The notes under the pieces: model-generated
Databases searched by the model: none
Told to the model about the DNA's origin: nothing
The model's input: the letters and a program-made list of their open reading frames with translations, nothing else
In this document: in pieces, positions 32,476-41,599 of the stretch
Numbering within the stretch: position 1 is the first letter of the stretch
How the letters are laid out: each line of letters opens with the position of its first letter
Translations under genes and position numbers: made by a program
Source: CAVVUC01 sp963751395
GTDB taxonomy: Bacteria; Verrucomicrobiota; Verrucomicrobiia; Chthoniobacterales; Chthoniobacteraceae
Direction of reading: 5' to 3'
Assembly (NCBI GenBank): GCA_963751395.1
Contig: CAVVUC010000002.1
Location: 1,798,001 to 1,862,000, forward strand
Length of the DNA: 64,000 nt

Positions 32476-33270
32476 TCACCCGGCAGCCTCCAACCGCAAA
32501 AGCAGATTCTCACCTTCCATAACCACTTCCGCCAACTCTGGCCAGCGTCCATTCAAGATGTCGTTTGAATGAGCAAGGTCGTCGCGCAATGATTGGAGCA
32601 AACCAAAGAACCGTCGCCCTGAAGTTTTGCTTTCGAAGCGAGCCACGGCTGACAGCTCCTTGTCTTTGAAGAAAATCGTGGCCTTGTCACAGATGTAAAG
32701 GCAGTCCGAATAGTCGTAAACATTCGCCTCCTCATTCCGTTGCTGCCGCTGAGCGAAGGTCTTCTTGGCTTCATCAAGACGGGCCGATGATAGTAATTTT
32801 GTCCATGTTCCATCTGGAAACCGTTTCCGAATCAGATGGAGCATTTGCATCTCGATCAGCGAAATCAAGCCGAACAGCCAGAGTCGCACCGGGGTCTTCT
32901 GCAAGTCTCCTTTTGTGACAATAGCACCGATCTGACCCAAGAGCGTGATGAACAATTCGTTCCGCTGCCGTAGTGCCTGCATGGCGGCCAGCAAAGGCTC
33001 ATATTCGGCCAGCGCATCGTCTTTTCGAAAGCGGATAAGACTCTGCCGAACTGAACCAGATTCGAGGTCCTTACGACGCACATAGCCGATCATTCGACCG
33101 TCTTCCCTAATCCCAACTACATCGAAGTTTCGGTCTGCCATCAATGCGAGTATCGGCCCCGCATCGCGATCTAAATCGAAAGAAACAAGTGGTTCGGCGA
33201 TCTCACGAATGCAAATAGCTCGCTCGAAAAGCTGGCGTAAGTCTTTTGAGGTGGATTTGTGGTGTTTCAT
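32476..33270 (-). CDS. CBS-domain protein with HEPN-like C-terminal region
   Basis: A 264-residue protein. Residues ~15-125 look like a CBS pair: IAEPLVSFDLDRDAGPILALMADRNFDVVGIREDGRMIGYVRRKDL, then FRKDDALAEYEPLLAAMQAL... and GAIVTKGDLQKTP. Residues ~125-260 are helical with the pattern LRDDLAHSNDI: R229 and H234 give the R-x4-6-H motif of HEPN ribonucleases, in the expected place at the end of a helix. HEPN domains are used in toxins and abortive-infection proteins; here the CBS pair could sense a nucleotide. This is inference from motif and layout only. Lower GC than neighbours and a position beside an IS and a RAYT remnant suggest transfer. Confidence 0.6.
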   Translation of the reverse strand: MKHHKSTSKDLRQLFERAICIREIAEPLVSFDLDRDAGPILALMADRNFDVVGIREDGRMIGYVRRKDLESGSVRQSLIRFRKDDALAEYEPLLAAMQALRQRNELFITLLGQIGAIVTKGDLQKTPVRLWLFGLISLIEMQMLHLIRKRFPDGTWTKLLSSARLDEAKKTFAQRQQRNEEANVYDYSDCLYICDKATIFFKDKELSAVARFESKTSGRRFFGLLQSLRDDLAHSNDILNGRWPELAEVVMEGENLLLRLEAAG

Positions 33271-33445
33271 GCGTTTAGCTCTTCTTTATTAAGTTTACTT
33301 CTCAGCGATGTCATACGGATTCTTACACCAGCCCTGTTTCACCTGACTCCGTAAATAGGCCGAAATCAGCTAAAACGAGCCAAATAGCGATGGACACGGC
33401 TATCTCGAATTTACATGCTGCGCGGTCAACGCAGCTCGTGGGACT

Positions 33446-33473
33446 CGTTCCCAAACTTCCCGGTTTGGGGACG
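33446..33473. repeat. REP-like palindrome, copy 3
   Basis: CGTTCCCAAAC and GTTTGGGGACG form 11-base arms (one T.G wobble) around CTTCCCG. Same family as copies at 3801 and 6676. It lies 44 bases from the RAYT remnant at 33517. Confidence 0.6.
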
Positions 33474-33516
33474 CTCTCTTTGCCTTGAAACTTTGTTTGT
33501 ATTTGCCCTTGGCAAG

Positions 33517-33640
33517 TCATCGCAGCGAAATCACCGGCACCGATCCTGGCATCCACTCGTGCGCCGAGCTATAGCGCCAGTGCTCCGGCGAGGCAACCCG
33601 TCCGCGCCAACCAGGGTTGCCATGCACCTTCTCATCATCA
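33517..33640 (-). pseudogene. C-terminal remnant of a REP-associated tyrosine transposase (RAYT)
   Basis: The minus frame ending at TGA 33517 reads VHGNPGWRGRVASPEHWRYSSAHEWMPGSVPVISLR. This matches the usual RAYT/TnpA_REP ending: IHxNPVxRGLVxxPEdWrYSSa. Upstream (higher coordinates) the frame loses similarity (WWSADDEKV is the last fitting piece), and the catalytic HUH and Tyr parts are absent. The rest of the gap 33271-33832 shows only the REP palindrome at 33446; no gene is seen. Confidence 0.5.
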
Positions 33641-33832
33641 GCACTCCACCAGCCGAAAGCGCACAGAGCCTGTGCGGGAGGCATGGATTGGCCTCCTCCT
33701 TCCACTTGCGGTTTCGGGCCAGCAAATCAGTTCTTCGACACAAACCAATTTCGAGGGCGCATCTGCGTTGCGGTGGCTCTTTTTCCTGATCGCCTCGCTC
33801 CGCGAAGGCCACAAGGCGGGCGCGACAGCCAG

Positions 33833-34015
33833 TTAGTGCTGTGGCCCTTCGGGTTGCGGCGGCGGCTGTGGCGCGTCGGTCGCGGCGAGATACTGGATGT
33901 GGCCGCACTTGGTGCAGAATGTTCGCATCTGTCCAGCCTTGGGACCTTCAAGAACGGGTTTGGGAGCGGTCATCTTGCCGTTGCACATTTTGCATTTTAA
34001 TCCGTGTGAAATCAT
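33833..34015 (-). CDS. Small zinc-ribbon protein
   Basis: A 60-residue protein from ATG 34015: MISHGLKCKMCNGKMTAPKP, GQMRTFCTKCGHIQYLAATD, then a Pro/Gln tail. Two knuckles, CKMC and CTKC, about 28 residues apart, form a zinc ribbon as in many small RNA- or ribosome-linked proteins. Short, basic and clean, though the partner is unknown. It lies 68 bases downstream (minus strand) of the small gene 34083-34280. Confidence 0.65.
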   Translation of the reverse strand: MISHGLKCKMCNGKMTAPKPVLEGPKAGQMRTFCTKCGHIQYLAATDAPQPPPQPEGPQH

Positions 34016-34082
34016 GAGGGATCTTTCTTTTGAGGGACTGGGGTTTATTTACAATGAATCTTCGCTCTCAGAAAAGGAGAAT

Positions 34083-34280
34083 CTATTGGGCGGAAGGAAC
34101 GATGCAGATTTCTTCGTTTTCGGCGGGCAGATTGTCGGCTGGTTTGGGAACAGCGTGATCTTCATGCCGGCCAGGACTTTTCGAGTCGAGACCCGGCTGG
34201 CAGTAGAGCCGCTCGTGCAGCAGCAGGGCGGACTCAACCAGCTTGCGCTTTTTCGCTGTGTAATTCATCTCCTTTTCCAA
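34083..34280 (-). CDS. Hypothetical small protein overlapping the end of smc
   Basis: A 65-residue frame overlaps the last 47 bases of smc. It begins at TTG 34280 (LEKEMNYTAKKRKL) or, more likely, ATG 34268 (MNYTAKKRKLVESALLLHERLYCQPGLDSKSPGRHEDHAVPKPAD, then NLPAENEEICIVPSAQ). The start ATG lies directly behind an AAGGAG. An early helix and a polar tail give no known domain. It may be co-translated with smc. Confidence is moderate because it is short and partly overlaps another gene. Confidence 0.45.
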   Translation of the reverse strand: MEKEMNYTAKKRKLVESALLLHERLYCQPGLDSKSPGRHEDHAVPKPADNLPAENEEICIVPSAQ

Positions 34281-37200
34281 AACTCTCGGCGATGCTCGGA
34301 ACGACCACGGGGTTGGTGGTTCCGATGATGTCAGACTTCTGCGAGGAGTCCTCGCGCTTGGAAAATTTCACGCCGACGAGTTTGCTCACGCCGTGTTCCT
34401 CCATCGTCACGCCGTAAAGGACATCGGCTTTCGCGATGGTGCGTTTGTTGTGGGTGATGACCACGAACTGGCTCTGCGCCACGAACCGATCGAGGATTTT
34501 GATGAAGCGGTTGATGTTGGATTCGTCCAGAGGCGCGTCCATTTCGTCGAGCACGCAGAACGGGCTGGGCTTCACCATGTAGATCGCAAAAAGAAGCGCG
34601 ACGGCCGTCATCGTTTTCTCGCCGCCTGAGAGGAGCGAGATGGACTGCAACTGTTTGCCGGGCGGTTTCGCGATGATGTCGATGCCGCTTTCGAGCGGAT
34701 CGGATTCATCGACGAGCACGAGGTTCGCCTTGCCGCCGCCAAATAGTTCGGTGAACATTTCGGCGAAGTTCACGCGGACCTGCTCGAACGTCTCGGCGAA
34801 GAGTTTGCGCGTCGTCTGGTTGATCTTTGCGATGACGTCGAGCAGTTCGGTTTTCGACGTGGTGAGGTCGTTGTTTTGTTGTTCGAGGAATGTGTAGCGC
34901 TGCTCGAGTTCGTCGTATTCCTGGATGGCTTCGAGGTTGATCGGCCCCATCGAGTCCACGCGCTGGTCCAGTTCTTTCACCGTCGCCTCGATGCGTTCCC
35001 AGTCGATGGAGGTTTCCGGTTCGACGCTCGCGGACGGAGTCTCCGCTGCCGCCGGAGCCAATGGCTCTGCCGCTCCTGAAGCATCCGTTTCTGCTTCGAG
35101 CTTGCGCTGGCGTTTGCCCTGGTCGCGCAACGTGCAGAGCAGAGAGTAGGTGTCCGGACGAAATTCGCGGATGTCGATTTGATACCGGCGCATGACGTGT
35201 TCGCAGAGGTTCTCGATGCGCAACTGGAGCTGCGTTTGCTTCACCTCGTGCTGGCTCCGCTGGTCGTGGCATTCGCTCATCTGGCGGCGCATGATGCGCA
35301 ACGTCGATTCGAGCGAGTCCACCGCGGAAACCATCGCGGAGCGTTCTTCGAGCAACTGCGCGACCTGCTGCCCGGCTTCGGCGGCCTTCCCGCGCGTGAC
35401 TTCGATCTCGCCTTGAATGCGCGTCGATTCCTCCGCGAGCGTGGCAGACTTGGACTGATAGCCCTCGATGTCGCGCTGGCGCTGCTCGATCAGCTCGCGA
35501 AGCTCAAGCAGGCGGGCGTTCATCGGCTGGCGCTGGTTGTTCAGGCTGTCGTGCCGCTGCTTCTCCGTCGCGACCTTGATTCGCATTTCGTTGAGTTCGC
35601 CGATCAGCTCCGCCTCGTTCGCGCGCATCGCCTCGAGGTGCTTCTGCAACTCGACCTGGTGCTGCTGCAACTCGCCGAGGTTCGTGCCTGTGTTCGCAAG
35701 CTCGGTCTCGACCGCGGTCAGTTTCTCGCCCGCTTCGGAGTGGCGGGACGCAAGGGTCTCGCGTTCGGTGTGGAGATTGCGGCTCTTGTTCTCCGCGTCT
35801 CGCTGCTCGCGTTCGAGCAACGACAACTGCCCGCGCAAAGTCGATACGAAAACCGTGAGCCGCTGCACTTCATCGCGGGCCTCCGCGTGCTGCACCTGCG
35901 CCAGTTCAAGCTGCGAAACAGTGTCACCCCGACGCGCGGTGATCTCGCTGATCGTCGCGCGGACGCCGTCGGCTTCCGCCTCGAGTTGCGCGATCTGATT
36001 CTTGCGGTGGAGAACCGAGTTGGCGGCCTCGCCCCCCTGCCCGCCCTGCACAATGCCCTCGCGAGTGACGACCTCGCCGGAGAGGGTGACAAAATGCGGA
36101 ATGTGGAACCCGGAATGCGGAACGGCCTGCAAAGCAAGGCGCAGAGCAGTTTCCAAGTCGGCGACAATCGCAACGTCGTCCAGCAGCACGCGGACAAGCG
36201 GCTCGACCTCCTCGTTCGCTTTCACTTTCTCGATCGCCCATGCGACCGCGCCTTCGGGCAGCGGCCGGTTCGTTCCGCATTCCGCGTTCCGAGTTCCGAG
36301 TTCGCGCAGCGCCAGCGAGGCGCGTCCGAGTTTCTTCCCGGCGAGCGTTTTGATGATCGACTCCGCGATCATCGTGTCTTTCGTCACGATCGCCTGCAGG
36401 TTCTGGCCGAGCGCGGCCTCAATGGCCGGGATGAACTGCTGCTCGACTTCGATGAAGCCCGCCAGCGCGCCAACGATCGCCGGCTTGAAGAATTCCGGGT
36501 TGTCGAGTCCGCGCAGCACGGCCTGCGTGCCCTCGGCAAATCCCTCGCCCTCGGCGTTCAACTGCCGGAGCACTTCAAGTTTCGATTCTTTCTCCGCCAG
36601 CGTGCGCTGCGCCGCCACGAGTTCGCGGTCAACCTGGTCCAGACCGGATTTGATGCTGCGCGTTTGAGCTTCGGCTTCGTGCGCCTGCTCCTGGCGGCTG
36701 GCGAGGGCAGCGGCGCTTTGCTCGACCTGTTGCGCCGTCTCTTCACTCTGCCGTGACAACTGCTCGATCGCCGCCACGATCTGCTCGATCTCACCCTGCA
36801 AAACTCCCAATCGTGACTGACTGCCGTCGCGCACGTTGGTCACGCTCGCAATCTCGCCGCGCAAGGAAGTGAGCCGGTTCTCGATGCGGTTGATGGAATT
36901 GAAAGCGGTTTGCAGCGCGTTCTCGGTTTCCACGCGCCTTGCGCTGACCGCATTGACCGCCTCCGTTTTTTCCCGGAGCCGCTCCTGCTCGAACTGCAAC
37001 GTGCCGAGGATCTGTTCGAGTTCGAGGTCGGTGTTTTGGATCTGCGTTTCCTGCACGCGCAGCTTTTCTTCCGCCGCCGCAATGTCCCCCTCGTATCGCT
37101 CGATGAGCGATCCGAATTCACGCACTCGCTCGTGGTTGAACCCGATGCGATGCTCGGCGTTGGAAATGTGGCTCTTCAAATCCTGCACGACCTGGCGCGC

Positions 37201-38056
37201 CGCCCCGAGGTTGTGCTCCATCTCGTCGAGCCCGCGACGCTGCGCCGCAACGTCGGCCTCCTGATTTTCGATCTGCTGCTCCTGCTCGATCTGCGAGTCG
37301 CGCAGCCGTTCGATCTCGGCGATCGTCTCCGTGAGTTGCGCGTCGAGCACTTCGAAATTCCTCCGGCTCAAGTGCGTGTCGAGCGTTTTGAGTTCGGAGA
37401 TGAGCGATTGGTAGCGGCGCGCCTTGCCCGCCTGCCGCTGGAGCGAGCCGATCTGGCGTTTCACCTCCTTGATGATGTCGGTGACGCGCAGCAGATTCGC
37501 CTCGGTGGCTTCCAGCTTCCGGAGCGCTTCCTTGCGTCTGCGACTTGAATTTCGTGATGCCGGCCGCTTCCTCGAAAATCGCGCGCCGGTCCTCCGGCTT
37601 CGAGCTGAGGATCAGGTCGATCTTCCCCTGCTCCATGATCGAGTAGGCGCTGCGGCCGATGCCCGTATCCATGAAAAGATTGTGGATGTCGCGCAACCGG
37701 CACGGAGTTTTGTTCAGCAAATACTCGGAAGCGCCGTCGCGGAAAACACGCCGCGTGATGCGGACTTCGTTCCATTCCACGCCGAGTTCCTTTTCACATT
37801 CGGCGAAGGTCATCGACACTTCTGCCATGCCGAGTCCCTGCCGGGAGTCAGTTCCGGAAAAAATCACGTCGGCCATTTCGCCTCCGCGCAACGCCTTGGC
37901 CGACTGCTCGCCAAGGACCCAGCGGATCGCATCGAGGACGTTCGATTTGCCGCATCCATTCGGGCCGACGATGGCAGTGACGCCTTTGTGAAAATTCAGG
38001 ATGGTTTTCGCTGCGAACGATTTGAAACCGAAGAGTTCGAGAGATTGAAGATACAT
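34234..38056 (-). CDS. smc: Chromosome-condensation ATPase SMC (one-base frameshift)
   Basis: A full SMC protein split over two frames. The N-terminal part from ATG 38056 (MYLQSLELFGFKSFAAKTIL) has the Walker A loop GPNGCGKSN, FSGTDSR and AAGITKFKS; then one extra base near 37537 shifts to the second frame, which continues EALRKLEATEANLLRVTDIIKEVKR. Long coiled coils flank a hinge (GVVGALAGFIEVEQQFIPAIEAALGQ to VTREGIVQGGQGG). The C-terminal half has the ABC signature LLSGGEKTMTAVAL and Walker B VLDEMDAPLDE. Joined length is about 1274 residues, normal for SMC. SMC holds and compacts DNA with ScpA/ScpB, which are not in the window. A true knockout would be surprising, so a sequencing error is likely. 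Confidence 0.9.
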
Positions 38057-38274
38057 AGGGAAGAGGTCAGAACGGCACGAAATTATTCAGACGAACAGCT
38101 CGGCGCAAGCACAATATGTTGTGGTTGGTGAAAAGTCGGCCACTACTTATCGATTTTGTCTCACTCTTTGTGATGGATCGAGCAAGCGCGGCAAATCTGG
38201 CCTGGAAATCGCTTGCCCCGGCAAATGCGTTGCCAAGCTTCAGCCAGAAATAGAGGACGGGGGAACTCGTCCTT

Positions 38275-39063
38275 TCAACGCCGCAGCTTCACCTGCTCCA
38301 GTTCCATCCAGACGCTGCCGATGAAAATGTCGGCCTGCGCCTTGACGAGCAGCCGGTCGGAATCGTCTGACAGCCAGAAAAAGCCGCGCCTGAATTTCGG
38401 GTGCGGTTCCAGCGTGAGGTCGGGGTTCACCTTCTGTATCTTCACCTCGGTCTTGGTCGCGCTGTACCTTCCAGCCCCAACCTGCACGCGATCCTTCCCG
38501 AGCACGCGCGCGGTGACGAGGTAGGGCGTGGTTTGCGGATACAGGACCAGGCTGTAGGTATCGCCCGGGTTCAGCCGCTGGCTTCGAAAAAAAAGCAGCG
38601 CCGTATGGATGTCATACAGGTTGCGAAATTTGACGCGCTTTCTTTTTGCCGGTGTGCTGTCGCCGCTGGATTCCCGCCATCGCAACGCGCCTTCGTCCGT
38701 GAAATCAATGTCCGTGCGAACCGTCTGCCAAGGATAGACCTCGATCTGGCGGAACCCGATCGGACGCAACGTCGAAGCCGATGCGCGCGCGGTGTGCGTC
38801 GCATCGAGTTGCCAGAGCATTCGCGCAAGACCCGTGGTGCCCCCTTTCACATCGAACTGCAGCAGATCCGGCTTCACTCGCGAAAAGATCGCTTCGGCCG
38901 CGCCCGCCGTGATCCCCATCCAGCCAAGCGTGTAACTGGCCCGAAAAGTCTTGAATGGTGGAAAGCCGCCCGGCTGGGGGGGTGAAAGCGCGCTCTGCCA
39001 GGCTGGTTGGGCCGCGAGACAGTTCGCCGCGCAAAGAACCAGAACGCAGGCCGCGCGAATCAC
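38275..39063 (-). CDS. DUF3108 exported protein
   Basis: A 262-residue exported protein. GTG 39063 is chosen because it overlaps the stop of the TPR gene by GTGA and is followed at once by a signal peptide (VIRAACVLVLCAANCLAAQP). DUF3108 features: FRASYTLGWMGITAGAAEAIFS, VKGGTTGLARMLWQLDATHTA, FRNLYDIHTALLFFRSQRL.PGD.Y.L..YP, PHPKFRRGFFWLSDDSDRLLVKAQADIFIGSV. The family is a periplasmic beta-barrel of unknown function, often encoded near lipid or envelope genes. Last gene of the Bat transcript before smc, with a 218-bp gap (38057-38274) that shows no other gene. Confidence 0.85.
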   Translation of the reverse strand: MIRAACVLVLCAANCLAAQPAWQSALSPPQPGGFPPFKTFRASYTLGWMGITAGAAEAIFSRVKPDLLQFDVKGGTTGLARMLWQLDATHTARASASTLRPIGFRQIEVYPWQTVRTDIDFTDEGALRWRESSGDSTPAKRKRVKFRNLYDIHTALLFFRSQRLNPGDTYSLVLYPQTTPYLVTARVLGKDRVQVGAGRYSATKTEVKIQKVNPDLTLEPHPKFRRGFFWLSDDSDRLLVKAQADIFIGSVWMELEQVKLRR

Positions 39064-39800
39064 GACGAGCGCAACCGCACGCGTTCCAGGGAGCCGGAGG
39101 GAATCCACGCACGATTGGTGTTCGGCAATTCGCAGTAAATCCATGGCCCGCGATCCTGCACTATCCGCACACGGCTGCCCATTGGCAAAGTATCCGCCGG
39201 GGTCGAGCTGTCAGCCGGTTCGTATCTGGCGACGGTTTGCTTCGCGGTCACAATCGCGAGCGACGCGTCCTTTTCGAAATGCCGAAGCGCCCCAAGTGCA
39301 TAACCGCACACGAGCAAGGCCAAAATTGCCGCGATCCAAAGCGGTTGCCGGTCTCCACTCGTTTTGAAAGCGATCGCGACAAAACAAAATAGCGCAATCC
39401 ATCCCGCAATCGTCGCCGCCAGCACGCAGGCGTTCGTTCCAAACGGCGGAAAAAGCGAGTCGCGCCAGGTTCGCGCCGGAATCTTCGCTCCGGTCTTGTC
39501 GCGCACGAAATTCAGGTTCGCCCGCGCCTCGGGATTTGCGGGATCGAGGACCATGGCGCGTTCGTAGTTCAGAATCGCGCGGCCCGAATCGCCGAGCCGG
39601 AATTCGGTGTTGCCCAGATTGTAAAACAGATTCGCGCTGAAGTTGCGGTTGTTCACGAGCGACTCGTAGTTCTGTTTCGCTTCGGCAAACTTGCCCTGGT
39701 CGTAGAAGTGATTCCCCGTCTCGAAATCGAGCGGAGCGGCAGTTGCTCCGAGCACAGCGAACGCCAGCAGAACGAATGCACTGAAGGTTACTTTAAGCAT
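39060..39800 (-). CDS. batE: TPR-SH3 membrane protein, BatE-like
   Basis: A 246-residue protein: signal peptide, TPR repeats (FETGNHFYDQGKFAEAKQNYESLVNNRNFSANLFYNLGNTEFRLGDSGRAILNYERAMVLDPANPEARANLNFV), two membrane segments (CVLAATIAGWIALFCFVAIAF and WIAAILALLVCGYALGAL), then an SH3-like domain (ETADSS..LPMGSRVRIVQDRGPWIYCELPN..RAWIPSGSLERV). This matches BatE of Bacteroides-type aerotolerance operons. It probably helps assemble the Bat complex in the periplasm. Overlaps batD upstream by 8 bases and the DUF3108 gene downstream by four. Confidence 0.85.
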   Translation of the reverse strand: MLKVTFSAFVLLAFAVLGATAAPLDFETGNHFYDQGKFAEAKQNYESLVNNRNFSANLFYNLGNTEFRLGDSGRAILNYERAMVLDPANPEARANLNFVRDKTGAKIPARTWRDSLFPPFGTNACVLAATIAGWIALFCFVAIAFKTSGDRQPLWIAAILALLVCGYALGALRHFEKDASLAIVTAKQTVARYEPADSSTPADTLPMGSRVRIVQDRGPWIYCELPNTNRAWIPSGSLERVRLRSS

Positions 39801-41599
39801 TTACGCTTTCGAGTTTCTTGATTGTCTCCAAAACACTTTCGCGCTTTTCCATCGGAAACTTCGCGCCGCATCGAGCCGTTCCTGCGTAGCGCAATTCAGC
39901 GCTCGCATTGAATACCGACTGCACGCCATTCGCCGTTTCAGGATCGAGCGTGATCGCATTCAACACGTCATCAGCGCTGATGCTTGTGGGATTCCGTCCC
40001 GTTCGGCGTGCGGTCTCGATCTGAATGTATTTAGTGGCCGCGTCGAAAAACGCGCCGTATTCGACGTCGTGTTTCGCCAGAGTTTTCATCAGCTCGCTCT
40101 GCTCCCTGCGCCACTCCGCCAACTGCAACGCGCGGCTGTCGTTTCGCCTCGCCCGCTGCACTTGGAATCCAATGAAGCCAAGCAGAGCCAGCAACGGCGC
40201 GGCCTGCGCCATCCAAAAAGTGCGGCTGCGGTAGATCGGCTCGAATGAAGCGCCCCATTTTACCGCATCGGTGTGGATGTATTGAATGTCGTCGGCGCTG
40301 CGCGCCGTCTCCGGTGTCTGCGCCGGCTGCGCGGTCGCTTGCGGCGTCGCCTTCGCAACAGGCGCGGCGTTTCCGCTCTCGACCTCGATTGCATCACGCG
40401 TGCTGCTGCGCGTCACGTACTTCTCCGAGACGGGATCGAAATACGAGAACTCGATCTCTGGCAGAGTTGTCTTTTTCTCGTCCGGAATCACTGCCATCTC
40501 GAAGGTTTTCACACCGCTGATTCCGATGTCGTCGTCAGCCTGAAACTTTGCCGACGGCGGATAGCCGCGCCACCCGCTTTCGGCGACCATCTGCGGAGCG
40601 CTCACGCGGTCGAAATTTCCCCGGCCGGCGACTTTGAGCGTGACGGTGATCGGGTCACCCGTGCGCACTTTCTTTGGACTGGCCTGCGAGGAGAGTGTGA
40701 ACTGCCCGACCGCGCCGGAGAAGCCTGCCGGCTGCCCTGCGGGGAGCGACTTCACTTCAAATTCGACCGGATCGCTCTTGATCGTCACCTGCTGTGTCTG
40801 GGCGAAGGGACCGAACGGATCATTGAAAAAATCGTCGAGCCCTCCGAGGTGCGGCTGCCTCTGCCGGGGCAGTTGCGCGAGGCAATGAATCTCCGCCGGA
40901 CCGAGCGTGAGCTTGCCTGTTTTCACCGGCGTGATCGCGGTCTTGAACGTGACAAGATCTGTACTGCTTGCCGTCGCGCTGCGTCTGGTTCTGCGCGGGA
41001 TTGGTGAGCTTCTGAATCGTGAAGCCTTCGCCTGGAATCGTGGGCTGCTCGTTCGTCTGCCAGCGAACCCGCGAATCGACATAGATGCGGAATTCGACCG
41101 GAATCGCCTCGCCGACGTACGCTGTTTGTTTCGGAACGACCAGCTCCGCGAATGCCAGTCTCCCGCCGGAGCCGCCCCCACTGCCTCCACCACCACCCAC
41201 AGCGCCCGTGCCGACATTGAGCGTGACCGGCGAGGTCGCGAATTTTTTCCCATCGACCGTCACCTCAAGCGCCGGGATGACAAACGCCCCGGCACGCTGC
41301 GGAACGACGGTGTATGTGTGGACCACGCTCATCGTCACGTTGAAATTGAGCATCTGCACCTGCGTTGACTGCCCGCTGTAATTGATATCCAGGCCGCGCA
41401 CCTCGATTCGGTCCGGCGGGGTGGCGTTGCGCGCGCCGCTGATCTTGAGTTGCAACTGCACCGGTTGTCCGACTGCGGTGGTCGTTTCAGTAAGCGATGC
41501 GGTGACGCTGACATCAGCAGCGTTAACAGAAATGCAGAAGCACAGCAGGCAGAGGGCGAGAACAAATCTGGAAACTGAAATCTGAAATCTGAAATCCAT
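39793..41599 (-). CDS. batD: BatD-like exported protein (one-base frameshift)
   Basis: BatD is split in two frames. The first runs from ATG 41599 (MDFRFQISVSRFVLALCLLC, signal peptide) through the oxygen-tolerance domain (ADVSVTASLTETTTAVGQPVQLQLKISG, QMLNFNVTMSVVHTYTVVPQRAGAFVIPALEVTVDGKKF). The second continues DLVTFKTAITPVKTGKLTLGPAEI, GDPITVTLKVAGRGNFDRVSAPQ and ends with one membrane helix and a cytoplasmic tail. Deleting one base at about 40960 (AGATCTGTAC) joins GKQY to DLVTF. The rest fits the family (~600 residues). The start overlaps the batB-batC stop (TAATG), and the first codons come from a GAAATCT tandem repeat at 41564-41598. Confidence 0.85.
41564..41599. repeat. Short GAAATCT tandem repeat at the batC/batD junction
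   Basis: GAAACTGAAATCTGAAATCT and the following GAAATC make four units. The run spans the batD start and supplies its first codons (MDFRFQIS). GAAATCT arrays of this type are dispersed elsewhere in bacterial genomes. Confidence 0.7.

Noticed and set aside
35179..36756. 525-residue plus-strand open frame
   Set aside because: Shadow of the smc coiled-coil region, rich in LAL/RAL runs and without any domain.
37500..37560. Programmed ribosomal frameshift in smc
   Set aside because: No slippery heptamer or downstream stem is visible at the shift; a single added base explains it better.
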